Of a stretch of 64,000 nucleotides of DNA, positions 9,725 through 23,000 are shown one piece after another. Location of the stretch: positions 13,905,207 to 13,969,206 of the forward strand of contig NC_064769.1 in assembly GCF_011397635.1 (NCBI RefSeq), given 5' to 3'. The position numbers and the translations under genes were made by a program. The stretch is from Epinephelus fuscoguttatus. Taxonomy: Eukaryota > Chordata > Actinopteri > Perciformes > Serranidae. The number at the start of each line of letters is the position of its first letter. Within the stretch, counting starts at the first letter, position 1. A model generated the notes under the pieces. The model was not told where the DNA came from, made no database searches, and saw only the letters and a program-made list of their open reading frames with translations.

Positions 9725-11096
9725 GCGGTTGTTGAATCACTTCCGGCTTTCGGGCCTAAACGCTTGGTTGTAGAGTCCCTGCCATGACCACAACAGTCCA
9801 CAAGATGGCGGTGTGGCACAACATGGATACTGCCAAGACTGTTCTTCATGACCAACCACCTTTAGGTAGTTTTGGTTTTCACAGGGTGCAGCCAATTTTA
9901 AAAGCTACTTACAGTATTATTTCTCCCCATAAATATTGTAATTATCACTAAACTAGTCTCTTTATAGGTATTATATGAGTATTTACCATTATATCGTCAT
10001 GCCACTAAATTGTTTGTACTTTTAGTTTAATGTTTTAAAACGGACACTGGTAGATTATCAAGAACACCACCTAAAACTCTGAAGACTATACTTGAGTGTA
10101 ACTTTTAAAACTTGTTATGGCTCTCTGCATTATTTCTACAAAGAAACTTTGTTACCAAGTAAAATAATTTAGAAACGTTGGACCTTCCAACAAATTAGGA
10201 ACCCCACCTCACTCAGATGACATGCTCAGGAAATGGGACAGCTGGTAAGGTAAAATGGGACAATCACGTTTGTTTGTTTTGTAAATTTAGAAGCTGTTCT
10301 ACTTGAGACCCTATAAAAGCAGTGTCTGTATTAACACATCAGACCTGCAAAGAGCCGAAGAAAGGTGAGATCCAAAACTATCATGATAGACTTTTTGGGG
10401 CACAGGGCAATGTGTCCAGGATTATTTTACAAAGATATGATCATGAATTTTGGCACCACATGGGGGTGAAACTGGGTTAAGACAACCTATTAGTGCAGCA
10501 GTGTCTCCTGCTTTCTGCTACAGTATTCATAGACAGTAACACTGTTCCATCAGAAACCTTGGGTGTGTATTCATTCATGTTTAATGATTTCATGCAGGTG
10601 AAACATAGTAACATGATCACCTGTTAAATATGCAGTCCAATGCAGTAAACAGGCAAAAAAATATGGAGCTCCCAATGTTTAATGTTTGTGTGGACTGTGA
10701 CATGGATTTGTAGATTTAAAATACTTCTATGACAGCCTCAGCACAGGCTCCATATTATAAGCTTTATTATTGTATTACTGTGTGCAGTAACTTATGTAGA
10801 GCATGGAGTAATTTTCAAGTCATCAACTTGTCGTAGCTTCTCTTCCTCGGACTTTTCAGTGGCTTTTGTTGGTCAGGAGCTTGAAAAAGATGTAAGAGGT
10901 AAATGGTCCTATATATAAAGTTTAGAGTGTGATGGTGACCACTTTACACAAGTATGCTAAAAGACTATATGCACTAAAATTACAAAAGACATGGAAATAT
11001 TTGCTTATATTAAAAAAACAACAACTTTCCTCTACACAACCTTTAAAATGTATCCAGTTTAATTTTCAGGAGATGAATATGTACACTTTTAATTTC
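9725..11096 (+). other. Promoter-like segment and possible three-exon small gene (speculative)
   Basis: Near 9,740 lies CACTTCCGGCTTTCGGGCC (an ETS-type CTTCCGG site), followed 60 bases on by CAAGATGGCGG, a YY1-type motif typical of housekeeping start codons. From ATG 9,784 a frame reads MTTTVHKMAVWHNMDTAKTV and meets a donor (TTTAG|GTAGTT) after 9,865 in phase 1. A candidate exon at 10,860-10,898 (VAFVGQELEKDVR) has a phase-1 acceptor and a phase-1 donor. A third at 11,070-11,096 would end it with GDEYVHF and a stop. The product would be about 47 residues. I recognise no family, and short exon matches like these can arise by chance. Confidence 0.2.
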
Positions 11097-11578
11097 ATCA
11101 TTTACCTCAGGCAGTGAGCAATTACTGTATAATAGATTTACAAAGCAAATACTGACATAGTATTCTGTCAAGGCATGTTCCAGCATCAGAATAGGATTCA
11201 AAATACACAAGTACAATTTTGTTCCACATAAAATACGAAATCATTGATCACTTTTATAATTATTTTAGAATATCCAAGAATCTGGGAGCAAAAAACCCCC
11301 CATTATTGTTCTCTTGTAGGTGACAATAAGAAATACAATCAGCAGTTCTTGTAAATGCATTGTAAAGGAGTAGCAGCCAAAGAGAGAGAGAGAACTCAAA
11401 AAGCAAACATAAAAATATAGACTTCTTTAAGGGATTTACTCTTGAGGAATATTTTAAGGCATTTTCAAACATGTAGTGTAATTTGGCAATTTCTGCCTGT
11501 ATCAGCTCTCCTCCATTATTGTTTAGCTCTTGTAAAACAGTCACCCAGCCTACGTGATGGCAGCATGTGGTTTTCCTA

Positions 11579-14082
11579 CTATCCTGAGATGTTTTCCTCT
11601 GCTTGAAGGCATCTGAGGACGTAGAGGATCACTTGATAGCAGAATATATACTGGTCCTGTAAAAAAGAAAGAGGGAAATGTGTGAGAAAACATAAACCAA
11701 AAGGTGTCACAACAAAACAGTTTAGAGCAAAGAGCAAAGTTTGGTACTCTTCACTTGTTTTAATTTGCTTTTAATGTTTAAATTCAGTTTAGATTCAGTT
11801 AGTTTCCTGAGTGGGGTTGCTCATTTCAGTTTAGATTTCTTAGTTTAAGTATTAGCTTTAAAAAAAATGATAAAATAAACCCTGAATATCAGGGTTTATT
11901 TGTCAGGGACAAGATTTAAGAAATCCAGAACAGGTATTACAACAAAAACAAAACACTTTGAGAAGGCGATTGACTCACAGTCATGTAGACATCCCATGCT
12001 AAATATAGATATGAACCAGTGCCTCCTCGTGTTTGTTGTGGTGACAAATTTGACCAAAGTGACAAAGACTAAAATTATAGACATTTTTTTTAATATTAGT
12101 TTGTTTTGTAAGTACACAGTATTGTTTCAGTTAGTTTTTGTGTTTGTCCATTTTAATTTAAAGGGATAGTTTAGAAATGACGTTGTATGAGGTACTTATG
12201 CATAGTCAATGTATTGACTAGTAGATAACAGTCTGCACACCTCCAGTTTGAGGATGCAGGCTGGAATCAGACATGAAAGCTAAGCAATGCACTGCTGTGG
12301 ATGGGGCAACAACAAAACATATTTTAACCACCTAAAAAAAGTCCCATCTCCAAAAAAAAAAAAATCAATATCAGGTTAAGTGTATGCTATACCAAGAATA
12401 TTTTCACTGTTAGACAGCGACTTCAGACAGGGAACTGAAGCTGTTACATTGCTTTCTCCAAAGCCAGACTCCATTGAGAAAAACAGTGATTTTACCTTGC
12501 TGAACACAGAAACTGCTGGTCTACCGCTGCCTTGAAATAGTTTTTTGTCTTATTGTGTGACATTAGTGTTTGGTTAGTTTGGATTCATTCAAGTCAAACA
12601 ATAACACTAACTAACTAACCAATCCAGGCAGCGGTAGACCAGCAGTTCCTGTGTTCAGACAGCCCAAACTACTCTTTTTGTAAATGAAATCTGGTGGCTT
12701 TAAAGAGAGTATAGATGTGTTGGAACGGGCTGTCAGATTGTAACGTTAAGTTGTAAAAAATACTCTCAATATAGTGTACACTTAACTTGTTATTGATTTT
12801 TTTTTTAGGTGGGACTTGTTTAGGCAGCTAAAATATGTTTTGTTGTTGACCCCTCCACAGCAGTACATTGCTTAGCTTCCATGTTGGATTCCAGCCTGCC
12901 TCTCCTAACTGGGGGCATGTCAACTGTCATCTATTGTAGATAAAACATTGACAATGGATAAGCACCCCATACAACTCCACTTAAAAAAATCTGAACTGTC
13001 CCTTTAAGTTAACTAAAATAAACTCAGTTAAGAGTTAAGCTACTTAAAATCAAACATTAATACTCACCTCTGTCTGGATCATTCCCTGTCGCTGAAGTCT
13101 CATGTTCCTTACCACATCTGAAATATCAAACTACAACAAAATGTTAATTAGTTTTGTCCTACTCAACAAAAAACAAAACAAAAAAACAGAGGCTTCCTTA
13201 TAAACTAATGTAAACAAGACGTCTACTTACATCAGCATCTTTACTGATGAGCCCCAGAACCACGTCGATACAGATGAGGGTTCCTGATCGACCGATGCCT
13301 GCACTGCAGTGTGTGATTATGGGCCCTGACCGATGAACGTGCCTCATGTAGGAAATAAACGTGAGCAACTGCTCAGGTTGTGAGGGCGTCCCGTGGTCTG
13401 GCCATCCCGTGTAGTTCAGATGAGTTACGAGCTGTGTTTCATTGGTCTGAGGATGAAGAAACTCTTAAGTTAACATGTCCATTAACAGTGTATAAACGTT
13501 TAAATCTGTGTATAAACTGACCTGGACATCTTTGACCTCGATGAGCCGGATGACAAAGTTGTCGAGATATTGGTCTTTGATCAGCATGATCTGCAACCTG
13601 TCGTCCACCATCTCTGCTGTCCTCGGCGTGTCAGGCCAGTACCGCTGACATTTCACTTTCCCTGCCTCCACTTCCTGGGTCATCATGGCGATTACATTAG
13701 ACTTTTGCTCCCAGACCATCTGCCAGAAGTCACCCAGAGTGGTGGGTAAGGGACCCTGACATGCAATGTACATGTAGTTCTCATCCTTCACCGGCATCTT
13801 GATGAAGTTGGCGTTGATGTAGCCACCATCTTTGCCCAGCATAACGCGAGTTGTGTCAACTGGAAGAGAAATGTTCATAAAAATCTATTATTTCACATCA
13901 GGGCCAACATTTTGGGTATCCAAACTTATTGAAAAGCCCTAAAGTTGGCTATGACACACTGTACAAATAACACATTTATGACTTCTCTTACAGGGAACAA
14001 TGTTCTTGTAACGGTTCTTCTTCTTGTTCTCCTTCGTCTGACCTATCAAACAGTCGTCCAGTGGCTGCAGATTCTGAAGATT
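11579..14082 (-). CDS. ptpn13: PTPN13 phosphatase domain exons (last five)
   Basis: Residues about 2,312-2,572. The frame has NRYKNIVP, GGYINANFIKMP, YIACQGPLPTT, FWQMVWEQ, the WPD loop as WPDHGTPSQP and the P-loop as HCSAGIGRSG. Catalytic Cys is residue ~2,501 (codon at 13,306-13,308), the P-loop Arg ~2,507 and the general-acid Asp ~2,471; all are present. The end reads DQYIFCYQVILYVLRCLQAE then NISG and a stop. The short tail differs from the longer Gln-rich human C-terminus, and the final exon's 5' part is strongly conserved. The domain should be catalytically active. Confidence 0.97.
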
Positions 14083-17000
14083 CTGCCAGGAGGGAAAACA
14101 GATGTTCAGAAAAATCAGACAATTAACATGAGAGAAATGTGTAATTCTCAAAGCACCTGCAAAGGGAGGAATGCACAACTAACTGCACTGCCAAGCAAAA
14201 AGCATTTTGGTGCTCCTGTCCCAATATTGAAATAAGGCAATATGCTTACACTTGGCACAAATTGGACCCTTTCTATGCAAATGAGCCTCATTGCAAAAAC
14301 AGGCTAATTCACAAAAGATCGGTATTAATAGTTAAACAGAGTTAGAGTGAAATTATTAGTGTCCTCAGAGAGTTAGTAGGTGTCAATTGCCAGATTTTCC
14401 AGTGATCAAATACAGTGCCTGAAGTTTTGAGGAATGCCTCCGCATCTTGTGGTTGAGGACCTGTAGCTTACACTCTGAAAAGTTAAGTTTTCTTTTTCTC
14501 TCTGCTGTTGTTCTTGGCGCAAAGGCAACATTTCTACTTGTAACATGGTTAACTGCAATCAAAAGAAAAAAAAAATAACAGGTCAACTTGCACTCAGCTG
14601 CAAAACCTTATGGCTGTGTTTGCATTGTAATATCATTAGAACAATATCTTTTGTGATTCAGACCTTAAAACAGGGCGAATACCAGATCAAAGTGATGCAC
14701 AATTCATGATGCTATCAGCGGCCGCAACCAATTCGTAGTGAAATAGATTCTTACTTCAAACTCTTGCAGCGGGACTTTCTGCTCCAGGAGCCCCCTCATC
14801 ATGCGGACCACAGTGTTGAGCTTGGGTCCTGTGTACTGGCCATCAGGGACCACTTTGACGAGGGGCAGAGAGGTCAGCTCATCCTCTGTGATGATTGGTC
14901 CGTCTGAATGAATGAACACAACAGTTAAAGCTGAATCACAAACTTCAGTGCTGCAAAAGTAGTGGCCCGAAGACTTTCTTCAGTTACGCGAAATCTGGAA
15001 TTTTAACACATACTGTGTATTTTTTAACCACACCTGACCCTGTAAACACTACCACGAGGAGACAACAGACTGGCCTGTGTGGAACAGACCTATGACTTCC
15101 TCTTTATTTAGACTCCATGCTCATTGCTCTCACTAATTAATTAAATGTTTGAATCTAGGTCTCATTTGCCCACCTCAATTTTTAGAGTCAAATTTCAAAG
15201 AAAAGAAAGAAAGGAAAAGTTGCTCTTACCATCTCTTGATCTAGAGTTCATGTTCTCAATAGGCAGTTCATCACTTCCCCATGTGATTTCATCTTCCTCT
15301 GGCTGTCCAGCACTCATCTGCAGATAGCTGTTGATTCAAAAACACAAACAGCGAGATGATAAGAAGAGAGATGTGAATATATTCTTAGTCTTAATTGTGA
15401 CAGGTGTATTTCCAAAATGCTAAATTTTACTTTTCATTCCTCGGATCATCAACATTTTCCTCTTGCCATTCCACTTTACGGGAACTCTATTGTGAAGGAA
15501 TTAAACAGACAAAAAGATCAGACTGAGAGTGTATATATAGTTTCAATCTTTCATTGAGCCTGATGTTTTTGATTTGTACCTCAGGGGAGTCTTCGGGTAA
15601 AGAGGAACCATCACAGTCTGTGTCCTCTGAGAGCTCAGCACTGTGCTCCGTCTCTCTTTTCCGTTCTCGTGGATCATCCTCATAGTCTGTGAAACATGGT
15701 AGTCCAGTTTGTGATGTTTACAATTTTAAATTTGACTTATCAATTAATTCATTTTGTTAGGAAAATTTCAGAACATTCAACATCGTCCAGCTGAGATTTT
15801 CAGTACATTTTCCAGCCTGTGTGTAATTACCTATCGGTGGTATGGGAGGGAAGCTGCCAGATTTCAGCTTATCATGGAAAGAAAACAGCTTCGTCTTTGC
15901 TCCACTGTCCTCACTCAGATCTGAAAGCAACATGAAGGAGAGTGGGTTGAGTTCAAAAACAAAAGGTCAGATTATTACAAATATTAACACTAGTCACAAT
16001 TATTTTTTAAATAGACAATCAAATTAAAAAAAAACCCGAAATGGGAAAAGGTAATTATCGGACAAAACTTCTGTCAAAGGCAGAGAAATCTCATGTTCTG
16101 TGTGTCTGCTTGTACCTGTGTTTCCATTGCACTTGTCAGAGTTGATGGGCAGATAGGCCAGATATGTGTTTGGGTTCTGGTCTGGTGGTCTGGACACTAT
16201 AAGATGCACCAGGCCTTTAGCTTTACGGATGGTGGTGACAGCTTTGGTGTGGGACACGCCTGTCATCAGTTCATCATTCACCTGCAGGAAAAACACAGAC
16301 AGAAAATTCACAGTATTTAATACATGTTGGGCACAAAAACAAAGCATGCATGCAGCATTACAGAAACTAGAAATACCACCTCGCGGTTGTATGCCTCCAC
16401 AAACCTGTCAAATTGCACTTAAAGTTTACATCCATGTCTATAAAAACATTAATGCTTCACACACATGTTCCCTGCAGCAGCACAGAAGATCTATACAAAT
16501 GGCACAATTTGAAGGTGGGCACCCAAGATTAGTGTCACCAAGTATCTGACCAAATGTCTCCCCTCCTTTTTCTGTGTTTTGACATTGAGTAATGGCCAGA
16601 AAAGTGTTTTTGCAGAACATTATGATGTCACAGTGAAGGTGACCTTTGTCCTTGTGATTATAAAATGTCATTACTTGTCACTGTTATATCATATTGGACA
16701 TTTGTGTGAAATTTTGACATAATTAGCATATGAATTCTTGAGGTATGGCCAAAAATATGTTTTGTGAGGTCATAGTGACCTTTGACCGCCAAAATCTAAA
16801 CAGTTTACCGCTGAGTCCAAGTGGACATTTGTGCCAAATTTGAAGAAACTCCCTCATGTTGTTCTTGAGATATCACATTCACGAAAAACAGACAGACAAA
16901 TGTATAGACAACATGAAAACATAATGTTGCCTGTGCGAGGGCATAACACTGTTAACCACATTGTTCAGTTTTGTAACATTTGTCATTTTATTTACATTAA

Positions 17001-20000
17001 ATTTAGTGTGGGCAGGCGTCAGCAGTTAAATGCATTTGGCAGAAATCTAAACAGTAAATGATATCCATTAAATCTTATTAAACAGAAGTACACATATAAC
17101 TATGACCTTAAAGTCTGAAAAGCAAATGTTAAACATCACTCACTTTCAGCAGCCTGTCTCCCACTTGCAATTTGCCCGAGGCCTCTGCTATCCCTCCTGG
17201 TGTGATGGACTTGACAAAGATCCCCCTCTCCCCTCCGATGACAGAGAAACCCAGACCTCCTGACTGCAGCTTCTCCAGATCCAGCCTTATGATCTCCTCC
17301 TGTACATTTAACAATAAATATGTAAACACCTTTAATATGTGAATTAAGAACTCTTATAGCTTTGATAGCGAAGAAGGCAGAGCCAATGAGGTAATGAATG
17401 CTATTAGATATAAGCTTGGAGGCAACAGTCAAGCTTTCAGCAATCACAATATTACTATGATGACGAGAATATTAGTACAATATATATCCATTTGTCATAA
17501 ACACACGCAATATTTTCTAGCTGTTTACTTGAAATTTCTAAACAAAGAAAAATTAATTAACGCACATCAATAGAGCAAAAAATAAAACTATTTTTTAGTC
17601 ACCTCTAAAGGACAAAGTGCTGCAACACCCTCTGTATCTCTCGGATCTTCTCCTTTGAGAAACCCTTAAACAGAAAACAATGTTGCAATTATATGTTAAA
17701 TAAAAGACAACCAACATCTTCACAGGTGACACCTTTAAGATCTGAAACATACCATTTATGCTGGATGAAACCTTGGGACTAATGTTGTTGTTGAGAAAAG
17801 TGACACTTTTCTGCCCAGGATAAACAGGCTTTCCATCCCTTTGAGAATGAGAAAAACATTACAATCACACACTTATAGTATCTTGAGCTTAAAATATACC
17901 TTTGTAAGATCAGTCAGATCAAAAACACTGATTATATTTACATGCACACTAATATCCCACTATTTTACCACATGACAATCTTCTGATTTTGATACAGGTC
18001 ATGTAAACAGCATATTTACTTTGGATGTTCTGAATTATGCCTTTTTCCAAGTGTAGCATTTTCCGATTAAGACGTGGGATATGCTGTTGTTCTGGTTTTA
18101 GGAGCATTCTTTGGACATGTACATAACGCAATCGGAATATGCGTCATCACTGGGGTTTTTACCGCAGTTTGTGACGCACAGCTTCTTGCCTGTATGGTCA
18201 CTTCTGTGCACCGTCATGGATGTGTTGTACACAATCAAACTACCCAACAGTTTGCGAAGTTGTGGGGTAGAAATGACTGCCCAAAAGAAAAGTCCACATT
18301 TCTGGTTGGAAAAAGAAACAAACCTACTTTTTAACATTACGAAAGACTTGGATATCAACAGGTTTTTGGATACAGCCTACACAAATATCACAGTGCCAAC
18401 TTTTTCAAGAAAGTGGTTGACGGGTTAAAAGAGGAAGACTGTGCTTGCCCAGTCGAAAACAAGTCAGCCACTGGTGGAAAGCCCTGAAAAATTCCAATTT
18501 TGACGCAAAGAAGTGAAATGACACAGGTGGCTCAAAGCGTTCCACTATTCTTAATTGTGACATGATGAACAAAATGATAGGGCACATTAATTGGAGTATG
18601 CACAGCTGCATGTAAACAGGAATATTACTAAAATGTTCATGTTTGTTAACCATGTAAACACCTTAGTAAGAACATGTCTTTTTTGGCATAAGGGCAAAAA
18701 CTGGAATATTTTGTGCAGGTAAACACAGTCACTGACTTAACAACATAGGCTACACATGTTCTGTTTGACTACCTTGTGGCTTTGAGAGTGAGGTTGTCGA
18801 GGGACAGCTCCAACAGTCTGGTGCTCTCACTGAGAGTCAGGTCCTGCGTAGGAGCACCGCTGATGTAGTGGATTAGATCAAGTGGTCTCAGGCTGCCCTC
18901 CTTAAAGGCCACTGAACCGGGATGGATGTTTTTCACAAACAAGACATCGAATACGCTGTCACTGCCACCATCCAGTTCCAGACCTGGTTACAGAACAGGG
19001 AGCAAAACACTTTAGACTTTAGATGAAGTACAGAATCTGGAAATGCTGCAAGACCTACAAACAGACAGTATACAGTGCCTGAATTTGAATTGTGCCAGAC
19101 ATGTTTAATCTTTTTAATGAAGTCTGAGTCTTACCTAGTGGATCTTGGCTGCCCTTAAAGCAAATGTCAGGCAGCAGGTGGGCCTCTATGGGGGGCTTAG
19201 GAGGCTCCAGGACCCTCCCCACCACCAAATCTACAACACGGGGGGCCGCACGCACAAGATTGACCACCTCGGTGTGGCCCATATTGCTTACGTCTGTGTT
19301 GTTCACCTGGAGATAGAAAATAAAAGATTCAACCATTATGAATTTAAAGGAATAGCTTGACAATTTGGGAAACACGCTTATTTACTTTGTTATAGAGAGT
19401 TAAATGAGAATATCTCTACTACTCTCGGATATACTGTGCTACTAAATTAGCTTTGCATAAAGACTGGTGGCAGGTTGGAACAGTAGAGGATTAGGAATGT
19501 ACCATAATCATTCGGTCTCCAGGTCTGAGCCTTCCATCTCCTCTGGCTGGATCTTGGACAATGTCATGGATGTAGCACCCATGATCGTTACCTTTGGTGA
19601 GGGTGAAGCCCAGGCTGCCTTTTTCTGACTTCACCAAGGAGACCTTTAGCTCGACTTCCTAACAACAGAAATTAATCTCAGTTAAAGGAATTATCCTCAC
19701 TCTAAATACATGTTTAAAATTTAGATCTGCATTTTCTCTTTCTCAGTCCTTACCGGGACAAAGTCCTCCATGTCCTGTCCATTGCCGGACACGGTGAGGT
19801 TTAATGGCAGAGGCAGTGGAGGGGGCAGAGGATCAGGGCTTGGGGCATTGGGGGACGACACCATGTGCAGGTGGGATGACTCCAGATCAGATGTCACAGG
19901 AGATGAAGGACCCCTACCCGAACAGCCACACAGATACAATTATATGACATATCAGAGAATATAATTAATGCAGATGATATGAATATTATTTTAACACTGT

Positions 20001-23000
20001 TCGTGTACCTCTTGCTGAGGTCTGATCTCGTCATCGACAGGTTTGGGGAATAGAAGGCTGAGGTGACGGTGTCGTCCAGCTGACCAGTGCTGTCGTAGCG
20101 TCCCAGTCCCAGGTTGCTGCTGGGGGTGTGGTAGACACTCCGATCCCAAGTTTGCCTGCTATGCTCCACAGGGCTCGGGCTGAAGGCTTCCTCCACCTCC
20201 TCATCCCCGTCGGTGCTGTCGCTGTAGCTGTTGTGTCTGCCAGGGGTTTTGTGCAGCAGCCTCTCCAGGGCTTCCTCCACGGGGCCCTGACTCCTCTTGC
20301 CTTGTATACCCGGAGGAGAGGCTGTCCTGCCAAAGCTCAGGCTGGACTCTGCCTGGGTCACTGGCTCCTTTCTGGGTGATGGCATGGGTGTCTGGGAGGA
20401 AACCAGGTTAAAGTAAGTTTCCAGCAATCAATAGTACTTGAAATGCCCACACTGTAGTAGGGACAAAAAAGAGCACTGTTCACTAATTCACCAAAGCTGA
20501 AGTGTCCATTTCGGGAAGAACTCCATATTCAGGTCGACAGAGGAGCAAAGTTACTTCCTGTCCTGTTCCTCGCAAGGCTGATATCACCTCCTATATGAAG
20601 GATTTAAAGGACACAGACATTACATTCCAAAACATTCTTATTCAACTTCATTACCATTTATGTGAGTGCATTGACTGCAGCAGGAGAGAAATCTTGCTTA
20701 CATGTTGTGAGAGTCCTTTGAGGGGCGTCTGATTGACCCGCATGATGACGTCGCCCACGTTAATGCGACCGCTCTCTGCAGCTGGTTGGCCAGGAAACAG
20801 CTTTTTAACCCGCACCATGCTGGAGCCGGGAGGTTCGTCAGGGATGTTCTCCTCTCGACTGAAACTAAAGCCCAGCCCTGACGTGTTTTTCAGCAGACAC
20901 ACCTCAAACACATTATCTGTGGGGACGAAGACACGCAGGTGAACTGGATATTCTTTCCTGTCCAGATGTGTTAACACTGTGATAAACTGGAAAGGAGTCC
21001 AGTGTGTGTACCCTGTCAATCTATCTTTACTTTCACAAATGGTACAATCATATTTAACTTTTTAAAAAGGCTGCTTGATAGCACCAGTTTGAGCTCAAGC
21101 TAGATCCTCTATTGAAGAGAGTGAGTTACTGAAATTTAAAACACCTCTAAAACATATTGACAAAGCCCCACTATTTCCCACCATATTAAATGCTAGGTCC
21201 ACATTTTCCTACCTCAAAATTACAATCGCAAAGATCTTTTTTTTAATTATTTTTGGTGGCACTCATGGCGATATACAGTAATTACATGCGTGTTTTTGGA
21301 TCTCTGTTCTCAGTAAATCTGATCAGTGTCACCTGTGTGATGTCTGTCGGTCTTTGCTTCGTGTGTTTAAACATAGTTAACGTTCATTCACAATGCTAGC
21401 AGAGACAGGACTACTGCATTAGCCCCGCCTGCCCTCTCTAGAAGACCAACCATTGTTGGGTGATGGTAAACTTGAAGCTAACTGTGCACCGCTTATGATT
21501 GTTCTTTGAAATTTCACCACTTCAGTTCAGTTATAGGCTATAGATAGTGACTTAACAGAATTTTTTTCAAATGAAAAAAATTGAGATTATTACTTTCATA
21601 CAATACCCACATGCCAATATAGACACTGAAAGCGCTACTGGTGGCCTTAAATGTTCCTCCTGTAAGTGATCCCTCCTTAAAACACTTCCAATGTCATTGA
21701 TGGAGACAAAATCCAAAGTCTTCATTCTGAGCTAAAATGCCATCTGAAGTTCGGCTAAAGCTAATATGAGGTTTCAGCAGTCTGAATCACACAAATCAAG
21801 CGGGTGTCTTCCAAAATGACTGTCTAATTAGTAGCTAATTCCAGCTTTATGTTACTAATCAGCCAGAAAACACCGTCTGTGGCTCACTAAAATACAAAGT
21901 CAGAAATAGATCGACATAACGTGCCACATCTACAGCAGGAACAAAATAAAAACAGCTAATCTTAGGAAAGCAATATACTGGTCTTCTGGATCCAAACGAG
22001 CTACTGAGCTCTAAATAGGCAGCAGCATGCAGCTAATGGGTTGTACACACACACACACCCATTTTCTTTTAAATGAGATTACAGCAGGTTACTTTGTTTA
22101 GAGAGACCAAAGTGTTTTGTGTAACACTGTTAAAGAATATATGAGCTAAATAAGTGTTTTCCTGTTTACTTTTATTATTACCTTGTGGACTCTTAATATT
22201 TATACTGGGCAGGATGGGATTAGGGACACATTAGGGTATACTAAAATGGATTAGCTTTAAATATTTGTTACTTAAGAAATCAAGTTTATAATCTTGCTGC
22301 TTGAAAATCATTGTGTGCCGTGTTGTCGCCTCACCTTTCGTAACAAAGCTGTACTCTGGTTTTTCTTTGACCTCAAGTGGCTGCTCTTTACTCTTGGCCT
22401 GGTCTTGGTCGTTGCCAGAAGTTCGTGGCGTGCACTGAGGCGTGAGGGGAGCATGGACACTGTCTGCAGGCAGATGACCCTTCTCCAGCAACAAGTGCAC
22501 CGTCTGAAGTGGAAAATGATTTGCTTAGTGTGAGTGACCAGCTGGGGTCACGACTAAACAGCTTGTCAGCAGGGCGCTCATGTTAAATGTCATCCCTCAC
22601 CTGCCCAGTGTCTCTGAGAGCCTCTACTGCTTGTTGATGAGTGGCTCCCTCCAGACTTTTTCCATTGACGGCCACCACACGGTCACCTGAGCATAGGGCA
22701 GACACAAGAGGAGTCAAAACAGATGAAGACAGACACTCTTCTTTTGTTCCAATAATTCTGAATTAGTTTATAACTAAGTCTTTCTGTTTTATGTGTGTTT
22801 AGGCCGTCACCTTTCTGTATCCTTCCGTCGAGCTCAGCAGCTCCTTTTGGTATAATGGCTTTAACGTAGATGCCTCCATGTCGAACAGTCGTGTTGACTC
22901 CTCCCTAAGAAATAAACACACCTTTAAGTCCAATCAGCTAAAGTTAAAATAGCTCCTTATGTATTTCCTATGGGGTTTGATGGCATGTGTGGAGGTTTTG

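Noticed and set aside
9637..9855. 72-residue minus-strand frame as a protein
   Set aside because: It is antisense to the promoter-like segment, with no splice or domain support.
11760..12157. Related copy of the 35.3 kb element
   Set aside because: It shares only TTTAG/TTCAGTT-rich composition; no termini could be matched.
20031..20379. Overlapping frames on both strands at 20.0-20.4 kb
   Set aside because: They are shadows of the GC-rich PTPN13 linker exon 20,009-20,391.
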